A DNA stretch of 64,000 nt from Actinomadura barringtoniae (GTDB lineage Bacteria; Actinomycetota; Actinomycetes; Streptosporangiales; Streptosporangiaceae). The stretch spans positions 124,001 through 188,000 of the forward strand of contig NZ_JAGEOJ010000023.1 of assembly GCF_017573505.1 (NCBI RefSeq), read 5' to 3'. The notes under the pieces were generated by a model, which was not told where the DNA came from, did not search any database, and saw only the letters and a program-made list of their open reading frames with translations. Below, in pieces: positions 15,217 to 23,944 of this stretch. Within the stretch, counting starts at the first letter, position 1, and every line of letters begins with the position of its first letter. The translations under genes were made by a program, and so were the position numbers.

Positions 15217-16776
15217 GTGCGCGCTGTCGAAATCGTGCTGGGGCTGGTCGTACTGGCGACCGTCGTGGCCGTCAGCGCCAAACGCCTGCGCGTCCCCGCC
15301 CCCTCCCTCCTGGTGGTCGCCGGCGTTCTCGTGGGTCTGATCCCCGGCCTCCCGGACGTACGGGTCCCACCCGAGATGGTCAGCCTCGTCGTCCTCCCCC
15401 CGCTGATCTACGCGGCGGGGGAGGAGATGTCGTGGCAGTCACTGCGGCAGGTCTGGAAGCCGGTCAGCCTCCTAGCGGTAGGGCTGGTCCTGGCCTCAGC
15501 CGCCGCGGTCGGCTTCGTAGCCCACGCCGTGACCAACATGTCGGCGACAACAGCCCTTCTTCTGGGCACGGTCCTGGCCAGCACCGACCCGGTGGCGGTC
15601 GCCGCGCTCGGACGCCGCCTGTCACTGCCGCCCAAGGTCCAGACCCTCGTCCAGGCCGAGAGCCTGTTCAACGACGCCACCTCGCTCCTGCTCTACAAGC
15701 TCGCAGTTGCCGTAGTAGTCGCAGGCTCCTTCTCCTGGGGCCACGCAACTGCCGAGTTCGCACTGCTGGCAGGCGGCGGCGTCATCGCAGGCGGGATCGT
15801 CGCAGCCGTCATCGCGTTCATCCGCCGGCGCACCGAGGACCCGGTCCTGGAGACCGTCATCGCGCTGGTCACCCCGTACGCCTCCTATGTCCTGGCCGAA
15901 TCCGTCCACGCCTCAGGCGTGACCGCGGTAGTGGTCACCGCCGTCATCCTCGGCCGCCAAGCACCCGCCCTCACCAACGCCGGAATCCGCCTCCAGCTGG
16001 GCGCGGTCTGGGGCACGGTCATCTTCCTGCTGGAAAGCGTCGTCTTCAGCCTCATCGGCCTCCAGCTCCCCACCCTGATCCGCGAGCTGAACCGATCCTC
16101 CGAATCGTGGCTGATCGCCTCACTCCTCATAGCCCTGACGCTCATCGCCGTACGAGTCGTCTGGGTCTTCCCACTCTCCTGGCTGCAAGCCTGGCGAGGC
16201 GGCCGCCGCCCCTCCTGGCAGACCCCCGCGGTGGTCTCATGGGCAGGCGCCCGCGGCGTAGTCCCGCTAGCCGCCGCCCTGGCCATCCCCCTCCTGACCG
16301 ACGCCGGCGACCCCCTCCCACACCGCGACCTGGTCGTAGTCCTCGCGACCGCCGTCATCGTCATCTCCCTAGTAGTCCAAGGCTTCACCCTGGCCCCCCT
16401 GGTCCGCTTCGCCGGTCTGGTAGTCCCCACCTCAGCCACCCAACGCGAATACGCCCTGGCCCGCCTGCGTACCGCCCAAGCCGCCCTAGCCCGCCTGGAA
16501 GAACTCGAAGACGTAGAGGCCGCCTCCCAAGTCGTCCTAGAACGCCTGCGCGTAGGCCTCCAAGACCGCATCGAACGAGGCGAACTGCGGGTCAACGGCG
16601 ACGCCCACAAGGTCGACAGCGTTCTAGCCGACTACCGCAGGCTCCGTCGAGACCTCATCGCCGCCGAAACAGACGAGCTCCAGCGCCTCCACGAGTCCGG
16701 CGAGATCAGCGAGTCCACCCAACGCGACGTCCAACGCCTCCTAGACCTGGAAGACACCTCCCTAGACCGCCCCTGA
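15217..16776 (+). CDS. CPA1 family Na+/H+ antiporter
   Basis: A 519-residue cation:proton antiporter with about 12 membrane helices in residues 1-400 and a charged cytosolic tail with coiled-coil character (LARLRTAQAALARLEELEDVE). The exchange-site region LASTDPVAV and SLFNDATSLLLY, plus WAGARGVVPLAAALAIP, are CPA1/NhaP hallmarks. It exports Na+ (or K+) in exchange for protons. GTG 15217 follows GGAGG in the structured leader. The 3' half is visibly richer in A/T-ending codons than the neighbouring genes. Confidence 0.9.
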   Translation: MRAVEIVLGLVVLATVVAVSAKRLRVPAPSLLVVAGVLVGLIPGLPDVRVPPEMVSLVVLPPLIYAAGEEMSWQSLRQVWKPVSLLAVGLVLASAAAVGFVAHAVTNMSATTALLLGTVLASTDPVAVAALGRRLSLPPKVQTLVQAESLFNDATSLLLYKLAVAVVVAGSFSWGHATAEFALLAGGGVIAGGIVAAVIAFIRRRTEDPVLETVIALVTPYASYVLAESVHASGVTAVVVTAVILGRQAPALTNAGIRLQLGAVWGTVIFLLESVVFSLIGLQLPTLIRELNRSSESWLIASLLIALTLIAVRVVWVFPLSWLQAWRGGRRPSWQTPAVVSWAGARGVVPLAAALAIPLLTDAGDPLPHRDLVVVLATAVIVISLVVQGFTLAPLVRFAGLVVPTSATQREYALARLRTAQAALARLEELEDVEAASQVVLERLRVGLQDRIERGELRVNGDAHKVDSVLADYRRLRRDLIAAETDELQRLHESGEISESTQRDVQRLLDLEDTSLDRP

Positions 16777-16803
16777 CCAGGCCTCAAAGCCCCTGCCCAA
16801 CGC

Positions 16804-17496
16804 TTAGTGGGCGGCGAGCCTGCGCAGATAGGGAATGTCGATCAGGGTGACGCTCCGGCGCGATGTCTGGACGATGCTGCGCGCGCGCCATTCGCGCAGG
16901 GCGGACTCGACGCCTGACCGGGCAGCCCGCACCAACTGCGCGAGGTCGTCCTGGGTCAGCGGGGGCTCCAGCTTGAGAACTCCGTCGACCGGCTCCACAC
17001 GAGATCGATCTGCCGTGCTGACCATAAGCTGGGCCAGCCTCTGTTTCACGCTCGCGCCGCCCAACCGCAGGCAGCGCCAGTCCGATTCGATCTGCTTGTC
17101 GCGGTACGTGAGCCGGAGCGCGATGTCGGCGTCCTCCGACTCGTGAAGGAACTGTCTGAACGCCTCGGACGGAACGGAGAGCGCCCGGACCTTCGTCGCG
17201 GCGGTGACCGTCGAGATGCGCTCGCAGCCTTCGGCCATGGCACTCTCGCCCACGAGATCACCTCGCGTTCGCAATGCCTGAAGCACAGGCTGCCCGTCAA
17301 CGGAGATGTTGGAGACCTTCACCCAGCCGTCGATGATGACCAGAGCGAACCAAGCGTTCTCTCCTTCGTTGCACACGCAGGCGCCGGGGGCGAAGCTCTC
17401 CTCCGAGGAGATCTCGCTCAGTGCGTCGCGGTCCTGGGGGCTGAGCCTTTCCCAGAAGGGCTTTCCGCCGGGCAGGCCGGGCTGCGGGGTGGCCAT
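16804..17496 (-). CDS. Crp/Fnr family transcriptional regulator
   Basis: A 230-residue regulator with an N-terminal cyclic-nucleotide-binding-type beta barrel (ENAWFALVIIDGWVKV, GDLVGESAM) and a C-terminal Crp-type winged helix around residues 150-220 (LTQDDLAQLVRAARSGVESALREW). ATG 17496 has GGGAGA upstream; an upstream in-frame extension lacks a site. It starts one base after the stop of the small membrane protein gene at 17498, so the two form an operon. The effector is unknown. The C-terminal end has an extra VTLIDIPYLRRLAAH segment. Confidence 0.85.
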   Translation of the reverse strand: MATPQPGLPGGKPFWERLSPQDRDALSEISSEESFAPGACVCNEGENAWFALVIIDGWVKVSNISVDGQPVLQALRTRGDLVGESAMAEGCERISTVTAATKVRALSVPSEAFRQFLHESEDADIALRLTYRDKQIESDWRCLRLGGASVKQRLAQLMVSTADRSRVEPVDGVLKLEPPLTQDDLAQLVRAARSGVESALREWRARSIVQTSRRSVTLIDIPYLRRLAAH

Positions 17497-17497
17497 C

Positions 17498-17716
17498 TCA
17501 GTTCTCCCGGCGCACGATCGCGAGCAGACCCGCGACACCCGTCAGATAGCCGAACGCGGTGTTGAGATCTTCCGGCGAGCGTACGGCGACGAGAGCCAGG
17601 AGCGCGATCGAGCATGAGATCACGATGAGAACGAAGAAGTCCATCTGGCGGTGCCGTACGGCCCGCCTGTCGTCGTGGCGTTCGATGTCACTGTCGCGCC
17701 TGCCGTCGTCGGTCAT
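17498..17716 (-). CDS. Small membrane protein co-transcribed with the Crp/Fnr regulator
   Basis: A 72-residue protein with an acidic/basic N-terminal part (residues 1-25) and two hydrophobic segments, FFVLIVISCSIALLALVAV and FGYLTGVAGLLAIV. No family recognised. It precedes the Crp/Fnr gene with a one-base gap, suggesting the pair functions together, perhaps as a membrane sensor or anchor. This is inference from operon structure alone. Confidence 0.55.
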   Translation of the reverse strand: MTDDGRRDSDIERHDDRRAVRHRQMDFFVLIVISCSIALLALVAVRSPEDLNTAFGYLTGVAGLLAIVRREN

Positions 17717-17903
17717 GTCGCCGCCGGTTCCTTTCCGCGCCCTAGTCCTGCGCCCTGGAACCGACGGTAAGTGGGAACGCCCTGAGCGACCAGCGTCGCC
17801 AAGAATGGTTATGGCCGAGCCTTCTCGGGCCTCTCCTGAACTAGATATAGGCGATGACCTGCAATAACGCAGGCTTCAGAGTGGTCAGGAGACGCGTCGC
17901 CCA

Positions 17904-18083
17904 CTAGGTGACGGCCACGTACTCCCTCAAATCACGGAAAGGAATGAGAAGAGACGACCCCCTCAAATCATGGATAGCGTCGCAGTAGGCAGGGTGGGTG
18001 TTGAACGCGCACAGGTGAAGGCTAGGTCGCAGGATTTGGACAGTCTGTGTCGCCTGCCACAGACCTGGGCCGTACGCGGTCAT
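17904..18083 (-). CDS. Hypothetical 59-residue protein
   Basis: Starts at an ATG overlapping the stop of the HATPase fragment (ATGA at 18083-18080) and reads MTAYGPGLWQATQTVQI onwards to REYVAVT. Codon usage is less G/C-biased than in the surrounding genes. No domain recognised. The overlap implies it was once the second gene of a two-gene unit with an ATP-binding regulator; whether it is still expressed is doubtful because the partner is truncated. Confidence 0.35.
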   Translation of the reverse strand: MTAYGPGLWQATQTVQILRPSLHLCAFNTHPAYCDAIHDLRGSSLLIPFRDLREYVAVT

Positions 18084-18250
18084 GACGGCGCCGCCATCGT
18101 GACCCGGACCAGCTTCCCGCCCTCGGCCAGGCTCTCGACGGTCCAACTCTCCACCAGCTGATCCACGATGAAGATGCCGCGCCCTTGGGTGGACGTGACA
18201 GCTGGTGCCTTCACGACGATCGGTTCGGGCAGGCGTGGCCTCGCCCCACT
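18080..18250 (-). pseudogene. Remnant of an anti-sigma-type ATP-binding protein (HATPase C-terminus)
   Basis: The minus frame ending at 18080 encodes RPRLPEPIVVKAP, then STQGRGIFIVDQLVESW, then GGKLVRVTMAAPS. This is the C-terminal end of RsbW-like HATPase proteins (a GRG-x-IVDQL glycine box and a final GGK-hydrophobic strand). Nothing homologous precedes it: upstream the frame reads into unrelated Pro-rich codons up to the ABC transporter promoter. It is therefore an N-terminally truncated fragment, probably lost through a past rearrangement. No mobile element is visible at the junction. Confidence 0.5.
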
Positions 18251-18367
18251 GATCGGGGGTGGGGTTTTGTCTACCTGGCTTGGAGAGTTGGACCCATGGG
18301 GGCGGCTTCGCGCAGCTCATAACTTCTTTCTTGTCGGCGCAAGGGGCGCCGCCGAGGGAGGTAAGAA

Positions 18368-19108
18368 ATGGTTGCGGAGGCGCTACGGCTGGACGCGGTG
18401 AGCCGCGTTTACGGCGAGAGCGGGACGCGGGTGACGGCGCTGGACAACGTGTCGCTGGTGCTGCCCCAGGGGTCGTTCACGGCGGTGATGGGGCCGTCGG
18501 GGTCGGGGAAGAGCACGCTGCTGCAGTGCGCGGCGGGGCTCGACCGGCCGACGTCGGGCCGGGTGTTCGTGGACGGTGAGGAGATCGCGGACGGGAGCGA
18601 GGCGGCGCTGACCAAGTTCCGGCGGGACCGGATCGGGTTCGTGTTCCAGCAGTTCAACCTGCTGCCGACGCTGACGGTCATGCAGAACGTGACGCTGCCG
18701 CTGAAGCTGGCGGGGCGGAAGATCGACCGGGCGGGGGCGCGGGCCGTTCTGGAACGGGTCGGGCTGGGGGACCGGCTGGACCACCGGCCGTCGGAGCTGT
18801 CGGGTGGTCAGCAGCAGCGGGTCGCGATCGCGCGGGCGCTGGTCAGCCGGCCGAGTGTTCTGTTCGGGGACGAGCCGACGGGCGCCCTGGACACGCGGAG
18901 CGCGCGGGACGTGCTGGTGCTCCTGCAGGAGGCCGTGCAGGTGTACGGGCAGACCGTGGTGATGGTGACGCACGATCCGGTGGCGGCTTCTTATGCGGAT
19001 GCCGTGCTCTTCCTGGCGGACGGGCGGATCGTGGGGCACATGCCCCGGCCGACGGCGGATGCCGTCGCCGCCCAGATGACGCACCTCGGTGACCTGGTGG
19101 GGGTGTGA
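18368..19108 (+). CDS. ABC transporter ATP-binding protein (MacB/LolD type)
   Basis: A 246-residue ATPase with Walker A GPSGSGKST, Q-loop VFQQFNLLP, signature LSGGQQQRVAIARAL, Walker B VLFGDEPTGALD and switch histidine VTHD. The GALD variant and the FQQFNLL sequence place it with MacB/LolD-type exporters of peptides, lipids or antibiotics. GGGAGG precedes ATG 18368. The permease gene follows after one base. The GbsR/MarR gene downstream is convergent, so regulation by it is possible but not shown. Confidence 0.93.
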   Translation: MVAEALRLDAVSRVYGESGTRVTALDNVSLVLPQGSFTAVMGPSGSGKSTLLQCAAGLDRPTSGRVFVDGEEIADGSEAALTKFRRDRIGFVFQQFNLLPTLTVMQNVTLPLKLAGRKIDRAGARAVLERVGLGDRLDHRPSELSGGQQQRVAIARALVSRPSVLFGDEPTGALDTRSARDVLVLLQEAVQVYGQTVVMVTHDPVAASYADAVLFLADGRIVGHMPRPTADAVAAQMTHLGDLVGV

Positions 19109-19109
19109 C

Positions 19110-20465
19110 ATGTTCGGTCTTGCTCTGAAGTCACTGAGGCACCGGGCGGGCGGGTTCGTGGCGAGCTTCCTCGCGATGTTCCTCGGCGCGACGATGGTGA
19201 TGGCGTTCGGTTCGATGTTCGACACGGCCTCCGGGGACGTTCCGGCGGCCAGCCGGGAGACGCTCGTGACGATGGCGAGCGTGGTCGGCGGGTGGGGGCT
19301 GCTGCTGGTGGTCTTCGCCGTGGTCTCCACGCTCACCCTGTCGGTGCGGCAGCGGGCGGGGGAGATGGCGCTGCTGAAGAGCGTCGGCGCCACCCCGGCG
19401 CAGATCGGCCGGCTGATCGTCGGTGAGACGGCGCTGCTCGCGCTGGCGGCCGGTGCGCTGGCGATCGTGCCGGCGGTGCTGGGTGGTGCGGCTCTGCTGG
19501 AGATGCTGAAGTCGTCCGGGCAGGTCGATGAGTCGGTCGGGTTCTCGTTCGGCGCGATCTCGGTGCCGATGGGGCTCGGGATCACGTTCGTCGCCTCGAC
19601 GGTCGCCGCCCTGATCACGGTGCGGCGCGCCACCCGGGTGCGGGTGACCGAGGCGGTGGCGGACGCGGCCGCGGGCTCGTCGAAGATGAGCAAGAAGCGG
19701 ATCGTCGGGGCGGTGCTGTTCACGCTGCTCGGCCTCGACCTGGCGGTCGTCACTGCGACTGTGATGCGCGGTTCGGGCAGCGACGCGATGTCCACCGCCG
19801 GCCAGGCCTGCATCTACGCCTCCATCGGGATGGCGCTGCTCGGGCCGGTGATGATCCGCCTGGTCGTACGGCTGGTGGCGGTGCCGCTGGAGCTGTTCGG
19901 CGGCGCGGCCGGGCACCTGGCGGTGTCCAACCTGCGGCAGCGGACCGGCCAGCTGGCCTCGGCGCTCACCCCGATCGTGCTCTTCACGGCGATCGGCACG
20001 GGCACGCTCTACATGCAGAGCACCGAGAACGCCGCGATGGCGGCGGCGGGCCTGGCCAAGACCGCCGACCAGAAGGGCATCGAGACGCTCAACTTCGTGG
20101 TCATCGGGATGATCGTGCTGTTCACGGCGATCATGCTGATCAACACGCTGGTCGCGGCCACCACGTACCGCCGCCGTGAGTTCGGCCAGCAGCGCCTCGC
20201 CGGTGCGACGCCGAAGCAGGTGCTCGGGATGGTGGCGGTGGAGGGCGCGGTGCTGACCGGGACGGGCGTGGTGCTCGGCACCTTCGCCTCGCTCTTCACG
20301 ATCCTGCCGTACGCCAGCAACCGGCTGGACTCGGCGACGCCGGACGGAACCCCCCTGATCTACGCCGGGGTGGTCGTGCTCGCCGCCGCGCTGACCATGG
20401 TCACCGTGTACGGCGCGGCCCGCCGGGCGATCCGGACCCGGGCGGTCGAGGCGGTGGCGGCCTGA
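19110..20465 (+). CDS. FtsX-like ABC transporter permease
   Basis: A 451-residue permease with two FtsX-like halves. Hydrophobic helices are near residues 17-40, 65-85, 110-140 and 160-180 in the first half, and the pattern repeats after residue 200, with the conserved RRREFGQQRLAGATPKQV coupling segment at about 352-369. The matching segment in the first half is VRQRAGEMALLKSVGATPAQI. It forms the membrane part of the exporter with the ATPase encoded one base upstream. Substrate unknown. Confidence 0.9.
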   Translation: MFGLALKSLRHRAGGFVASFLAMFLGATMVMAFGSMFDTASGDVPAASRETLVTMASVVGGWGLLLVVFAVVSTLTLSVRQRAGEMALLKSVGATPAQIGRLIVGETALLALAAGALAIVPAVLGGAALLEMLKSSGQVDESVGFSFGAISVPMGLGITFVASTVAALITVRRATRVRVTEAVADAAAGSSKMSKKRIVGAVLFTLLGLDLAVVTATVMRGSGSDAMSTAGQACIYASIGMALLGPVMIRLVVRLVAVPLELFGGAAGHLAVSNLRQRTGQLASALTPIVLFTAIGTGTLYMQSTENAAMAAAGLAKTADQKGIETLNFVVIGMIVLFTAIMLINTLVAATTYRRREFGQQRLAGATPKQVLGMVAVEGAVLTGTGVVLGTFASLFTILPYASNRLDSATPDGTPLIYAGVVVLAAALTMVTVYGAARRAIRTRAVEAVAA

Positions 20466-20503
20466 GCGATGGGAGAACGCTGAAGACCAGGCGAGCGGAG
20501 ACC

Positions 20504-20532
20504 AGCGGAGTGACCGGTCAGGTCACTCCGCT
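20504..20532. terminator. Bidirectional hairpin between convergent genes
   Basis: Perfect 11-bp inverted repeat AGCGGAGTGAC (20504-20514) and GTCACTCCGCT (20522-20532) with a seven-base loop, followed by TCTTCGTC on the plus strand. It ends the ABC transporter operon and overlaps the last codons of the convergent regulator gene. Confidence 0.7.
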
Positions 20533-21026
20533 TCTTCGTCTCCGGAACCCTCCACGGAGTCCCGGTGGGCTTCGAGGTGCTTCTTCCACCGCTGTTCCTG
20601 GGCGGGGAGCTCGTCGCAGACGAACCGGAAGAACTCCAGCGTCTCGCGCATGCGGCGGGCGCCCGGCCCCTCGGGGATGACCGTGATGCCGTCGGCCAGG
20701 AACGCCTCGGAGCGCCGCAGCAGTGGCTCCCGGGCCTTGATGATCGTGGACCAGACGTCGTCGTCGAAGATGCGGTACTGGTCGCCGCGCCGGCCGGGCC
20801 GGTTCTCGCGGGTGAGCAGCCCGGTCTGGACGAGGTAGCGCACGGCGGTGGAGATCGCGGCGGGGCTGACCTTCAGGCCCTCGGCGAGCTCGGCGGCGCC
20901 GTAGACCTCGGCGTCACCGGCCAGGACGAACGCGAACACCCGCGCGGGCATCCGCGGGATGCCCATGTCGTTCAGGAACACCGCGAAGCCCTCGACGAAC
21001 CGGAGCAGCTTCTCGTCCTCGACCAA
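20523..21026 (-). CDS. GbsR/MarR family transcriptional regulator
   Basis: A 167-residue regulator. An N-terminal helix is followed by a winged helix around residues 25-95 (GDAEVYGAAELAEGLKVSPAAISTAVRYLVQTGLLTRENRPGRRG by parts) and a C-terminal helical dimerisation part. The pattern matches the GbsR branch of MarR proteins common in actinomycetes beside exporter genes. The start is TTG 21026, the only start downstream of an in-frame stop, with AAGGA eight bases upstream. It is convergent to the ABC exporter operon. Confidence 0.82.
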   Translation of the reverse strand: MVEDEKLLRFVEGFAVFLNDMGIPRMPARVFAFVLAGDAEVYGAAELAEGLKVSPAAISTAVRYLVQTGLLTRENRPGRRGDQYRIFDDDVWSTIIKAREPLLRRSEAFLADGITVIPEGPGARRMRETLEFFRFVCDELPAQEQRWKKHLEAHRDSVEGSGDEEAE

Positions 21027-21027
21027 G

Positions 21028-21054
21028 ATTCACGTCCTTCAGGATTTCGTGAAT
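21028..21054. promoter_or_regulatory. Inverted repeat at the start of the GbsR/MarR gene
   Basis: ATTCACG (21028-21034) and CGTGAAT (21048-21054) are perfect 7-bp arms spaced by 13 bp. The element covers the ribosome-binding region of the regulator, and the divergent murJ gene lies beyond. An autoregulatory operator is the simplest reading. Only the symmetry is seen directly. Confidence 0.4.
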
Positions 21055-21230
21055 GATAACAACGGTCTGGCCTGGGCAGCGGATCTCAAACATTTGCCGG
21101 AGGCCGCCCGTCACAAGTCAAGTCATACTTCACATTCAGGGCTTGTTGGGCGGTGGTGCCGGTGCGCGGGGACCGGAACGACGAACAACACGAACAACAA
21201 CACACGCATCATGACCATCGGCGCGTGACC

Positions 21231-23027
21231 ATGCCGGAGGTCATCGAGGTGGCCGAACGGGCCGAGCCGTCCCTCGATCCTGAACCGGGCCTGGTGCCCG
21301 TTCACGACCCGACCGAGCTGGCGGGCCCGGGGACGGCCGACCGGCCGGGCTCCGAGGGCGACGAGATCGGCACCGCCGCGCAGCGTCCACCGGCCGAGCA
21401 GCGCCCGACCGGCCTCGCCCGGTCCAGCGCTGTCATGGCGGTCGGCACGGTCTTCTCCCGGGTCACCGGGTTCATGCGGACGGCCGTGATCGGCGCCGCG
21501 CTGGGCACCGCCCTGCTCGGGGACGCCTACCAGGCCGCCGAGATGATCCCCTACACCGTCTACGAACTGCTGCTCGGCGGGATGCTCGCCAGCGTCTTCG
21601 TGCCGTTCCTGGTCCGCCGCCGCAAGATCGACACCGACGGCGGCGCGGCCACCGAGCAGCGCCTGGTCACCGCCGTGCTGCTCGCGCTGGTGGTGTTCAC
21701 GATCGTGGGCGTGCTGGCCGCGCCCTGGCTGATCTCGCTGTACGCGGGCGGCTACACCGGCCGCCAGCGCGACGTCACGATCCTGCTCACCCGGCTGCTC
21801 CTGCTGCAGATCTTCTTCATCGGCATGAGCGGCCTGGCCGGGACGATGCTCAACATCCGCAGCCGGTTCGGCGCACCGATGTGGGCGCCGGTGGCCAACA
21901 ACCTCATCACCATGGCCGCCGCGCTGATGTTCCTGTGGATCGCCGGAACGGGCCGTACGGCCGAGACCGTCACCGACGCGCAGCTGACCCTGATGGGCCT
22001 CGGATCGGCGTTCGGCACGGTCATCCAGGGCGTCATCCTCGCCTGGACGCTCCGCCGGGCCGGGTTCCGATGGCGGCCCCGGCTCGACCTGCGCGGGGCG
22101 GGCTTCGGCGAGGCCGTGCGGACGGCAGGCTGGATGATGCTGTACGTCGTCGTGGTCCAGATCGGGGTGCTCGTCACGGCGAACGTGGCGACGCGAGCCG
22201 GGGACCGCGCCGCGCAGGACGCCGGGCACCAGGTCGAGGGCAGCGGCCTGGCGGTCTACAAGTTCGCGCTGGTCGTCTTCCAGCTCCCGTACGCGGTCAT
22301 CGCCGTCTCGGTCATCACGGCGCTGCTGCCCCGGATGAGCGCGCACGTCGCCGACGGCCGCCGCGACCTGGTGCGCGCGGACTTCTCCCGGGGGCTGCGG
22401 CTGGCGTCCACGCTGCTGGTGCCGCTGTCGCTGGGCCTGCTGGTCTTCGGCGTGCCCGGTGCGGTGCTGGTCTTCGCGCACGGCAGCACGTCGTTCGACG
22501 GCGCGCGGCGGATCGGGATCCTGCTGATGGTGTTCGCGCTGATGGTCATCCCGTTCACCTTCCATCAGCTGCTGATGCGGGTCTTCTACGCGCTCGGCGA
22601 CACCCGTACGCCCGGCCTGATCGCGATCCCGGCCGGGGTGGTGCAGTCGGTGACGGCGTTCGTCCTGCTCGCGTTCGTCTCGGCGCGGCAGGTCGTCGTC
22701 GGGTTGCCGCTGGCGTACGGGTTGTTCTACGTCGTCGGCGGGCTGTGCGCGGCGGTCGTGCTGCGGCGGCGCCTCGGCGGGATGGACGCGCGCCGCATCC
22801 TGCGCACGTTGCTGGTCCTGCACATAGCGGCCATCCCGGGCGTGGTCTTCGCCGCCGCGGTCGTCTTCGGCTTCGGTCACATGCACGAGGAACGGCTCTC
22901 GGCCGTGCTGGCGCTGACCATCGGCGGTCTCGGTGGCGGCCTGCTGTACGTCGTCTTCGCCCGCTTCATGAAGATCCCCGAGCTCGGCTACTTCTTCGAC
23001 CTGGCCCGCGCCCGCCTCCGCCGCTAG
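21231..23027 (+). CDS. murJ: MurJ-like lipid II flippase
   Basis: A 598-residue polytopic membrane protein of the MurJ/MviN family, which moves lipid II across the membrane for peptidoglycan synthesis. Features: the SRVTGFMRTAVIGAALG segment near residue 78, where MurJ proteins have a conserved Arg; YTVYELLLGGMLASVFVPFL; and about 14 helices. A Glu/Pro-rich 65-residue N-terminal tail precedes the core. The start is uncertain: GTG 21225 and ATG 21231 are close and neither has a good ribosome site. It lies away from the usual trxB-parB locus of actinobacterial murJ, so it may be a second copy. Confidence 0.8.
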   Translation: MPEVIEVAERAEPSLDPEPGLVPVHDPTELAGPGTADRPGSEGDEIGTAAQRPPAEQRPTGLARSSAVMAVGTVFSRVTGFMRTAVIGAALGTALLGDAYQAAEMIPYTVYELLLGGMLASVFVPFLVRRRKIDTDGGAATEQRLVTAVLLALVVFTIVGVLAAPWLISLYAGGYTGRQRDVTILLTRLLLLQIFFIGMSGLAGTMLNIRSRFGAPMWAPVANNLITMAAALMFLWIAGTGRTAETVTDAQLTLMGLGSAFGTVIQGVILAWTLRRAGFRWRPRLDLRGAGFGEAVRTAGWMMLYVVVVQIGVLVTANVATRAGDRAAQDAGHQVEGSGLAVYKFALVVFQLPYAVIAVSVITALLPRMSAHVADGRRDLVRADFSRGLRLASTLLVPLSLGLLVFGVPGAVLVFAHGSTSFDGARRIGILLMVFALMVIPFTFHQLLMRVFYALGDTRTPGLIAIPAGVVQSVTAFVLLAFVSARQVVVGLPLAYGLFYVVGGLCAAVVLRRRLGGMDARRILRTLLVLHIAAIPGVVFAAAVVFGFGHMHEERLSAVLALTIGGLGGGLLYVVFARFMKIPELGYFFDLARARLRR

Positions 23028-23063
23028 GGAAGAGACCTGCCCTTTCCGGCGTTCGTTGTCGTC

Positions 23064-23942
23064 GTGACGACTTTGAGCAATGAGATCCTCCGCTACGCGG
23101 CGTTCACCACCGACCCGGCGGGCGGCAATCCGGCCGGAGTCGTTCTCGACGCCTCCGCCCTCGACGACGCGGCCATGCTCGCGATCGCGGCCGACCTCGG
23201 CTACTCCGAGACCGCCTTCCTGACCGCGCCGCCCGAAGGCTTGGAGCCGCAGGGCCGCGCGTTCACGCTCCGTTTCTTCAGCCCCAAGGCCGAGGTGCCG
23301 TTCTGCGGGCACGCGACCGTCGCCACGTCCATCGCGCTGGCGGAGCGGATCGGAGTGGGCGACCTCACGTTCGCCACCCCGGCCGGAACCGTCCCCGTGG
23401 TCGTGAACGAGCGCGAGGACGGCGCGCTGGTCGCCACCCTGACCAGCGTCGAGCCGCACGTCGAGGAGATCTCCGAGGACGACGTCGCCCGAGCCCTGGA
23501 CCTGCTGAGCTGGAGCAAGGACGACCTCGACCCGAGCCTGCCGCCGCGCGTCGCCTACGCGGGCGCCCGGCACCTGGTGCTGGCGGCGGGCACCCGCGAA
23601 CGGCTGGCCGACCTGGACTACGACTTCGACGGCCTGGCCGCGTACATGACCGAACGCGACCTCACGACCGTGCAGCTGGCGTGGCGGGAGTCGCCGACCA
23701 CCTTCCATGTCCGTGACCCGTTCCCGGTCGGGGGAGTGGTGGAGGACCCGGTCACCGGCGCCGCGGCCGCCGCGTTCGGCGCGTACCTGCGCGAGCTGGA
23801 CCTGGTCCCGCCCGCCGTCACCCTCACCCTGCACCAGGGCGAGGACCTCGGGCGGCCCGGCGTGCTCCGGGTGGAGCTGCGCGAGGGCGACGCCCGGGTC
23901 CGGGTCAGCGGCACCGGCGTGGTGATCCCGGCCGGCGCCTGA
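23064..23942 (+). CDS. PhzF family isomerase
   Basis: A 292-residue PhzF-type protein of the diaminopimelate-epimerase fold. The N-terminal half carries GNPAGVVLDA and YSETAFL with the Glu used for proton shuttling in PhzF, then FFSPKAEVPFCGHATVA. The second half repeats the fold with EDPVTGAAAAAFGAYL. PhzF itself isomerises an intermediate of phenazine synthesis, but no other phz genes are present, so the substrate here is unknown. GTG 23064 lies 36 bases after murJ, and it could be co-transcribed. Confidence 0.87.
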   Translation: MTTLSNEILRYAAFTTDPAGGNPAGVVLDASALDDAAMLAIAADLGYSETAFLTAPPEGLEPQGRAFTLRFFSPKAEVPFCGHATVATSIALAERIGVGDLTFATPAGTVPVVVNEREDGALVATLTSVEPHVEEISEDDVARALDLLSWSKDDLDPSLPPRVAYAGARHLVLAAGTRERLADLDYDFDGLAAYMTERDLTTVQLAWRESPTTFHVRDPFPVGGVVEDPVTGAAAAAFGAYLRELDLVPPAVTLTLHQGEDLGRPGVLRVELREGDARVRVSGTGVVIPAGA

Positions 23943-23944
23943 CG

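Noticed and set aside
17904..18320. Single 138-residue minus-strand protein
   Set aside because: The upstream part reads through the HATPase remnant in the wrong frame; only the last 59 codons fit a coupled start.
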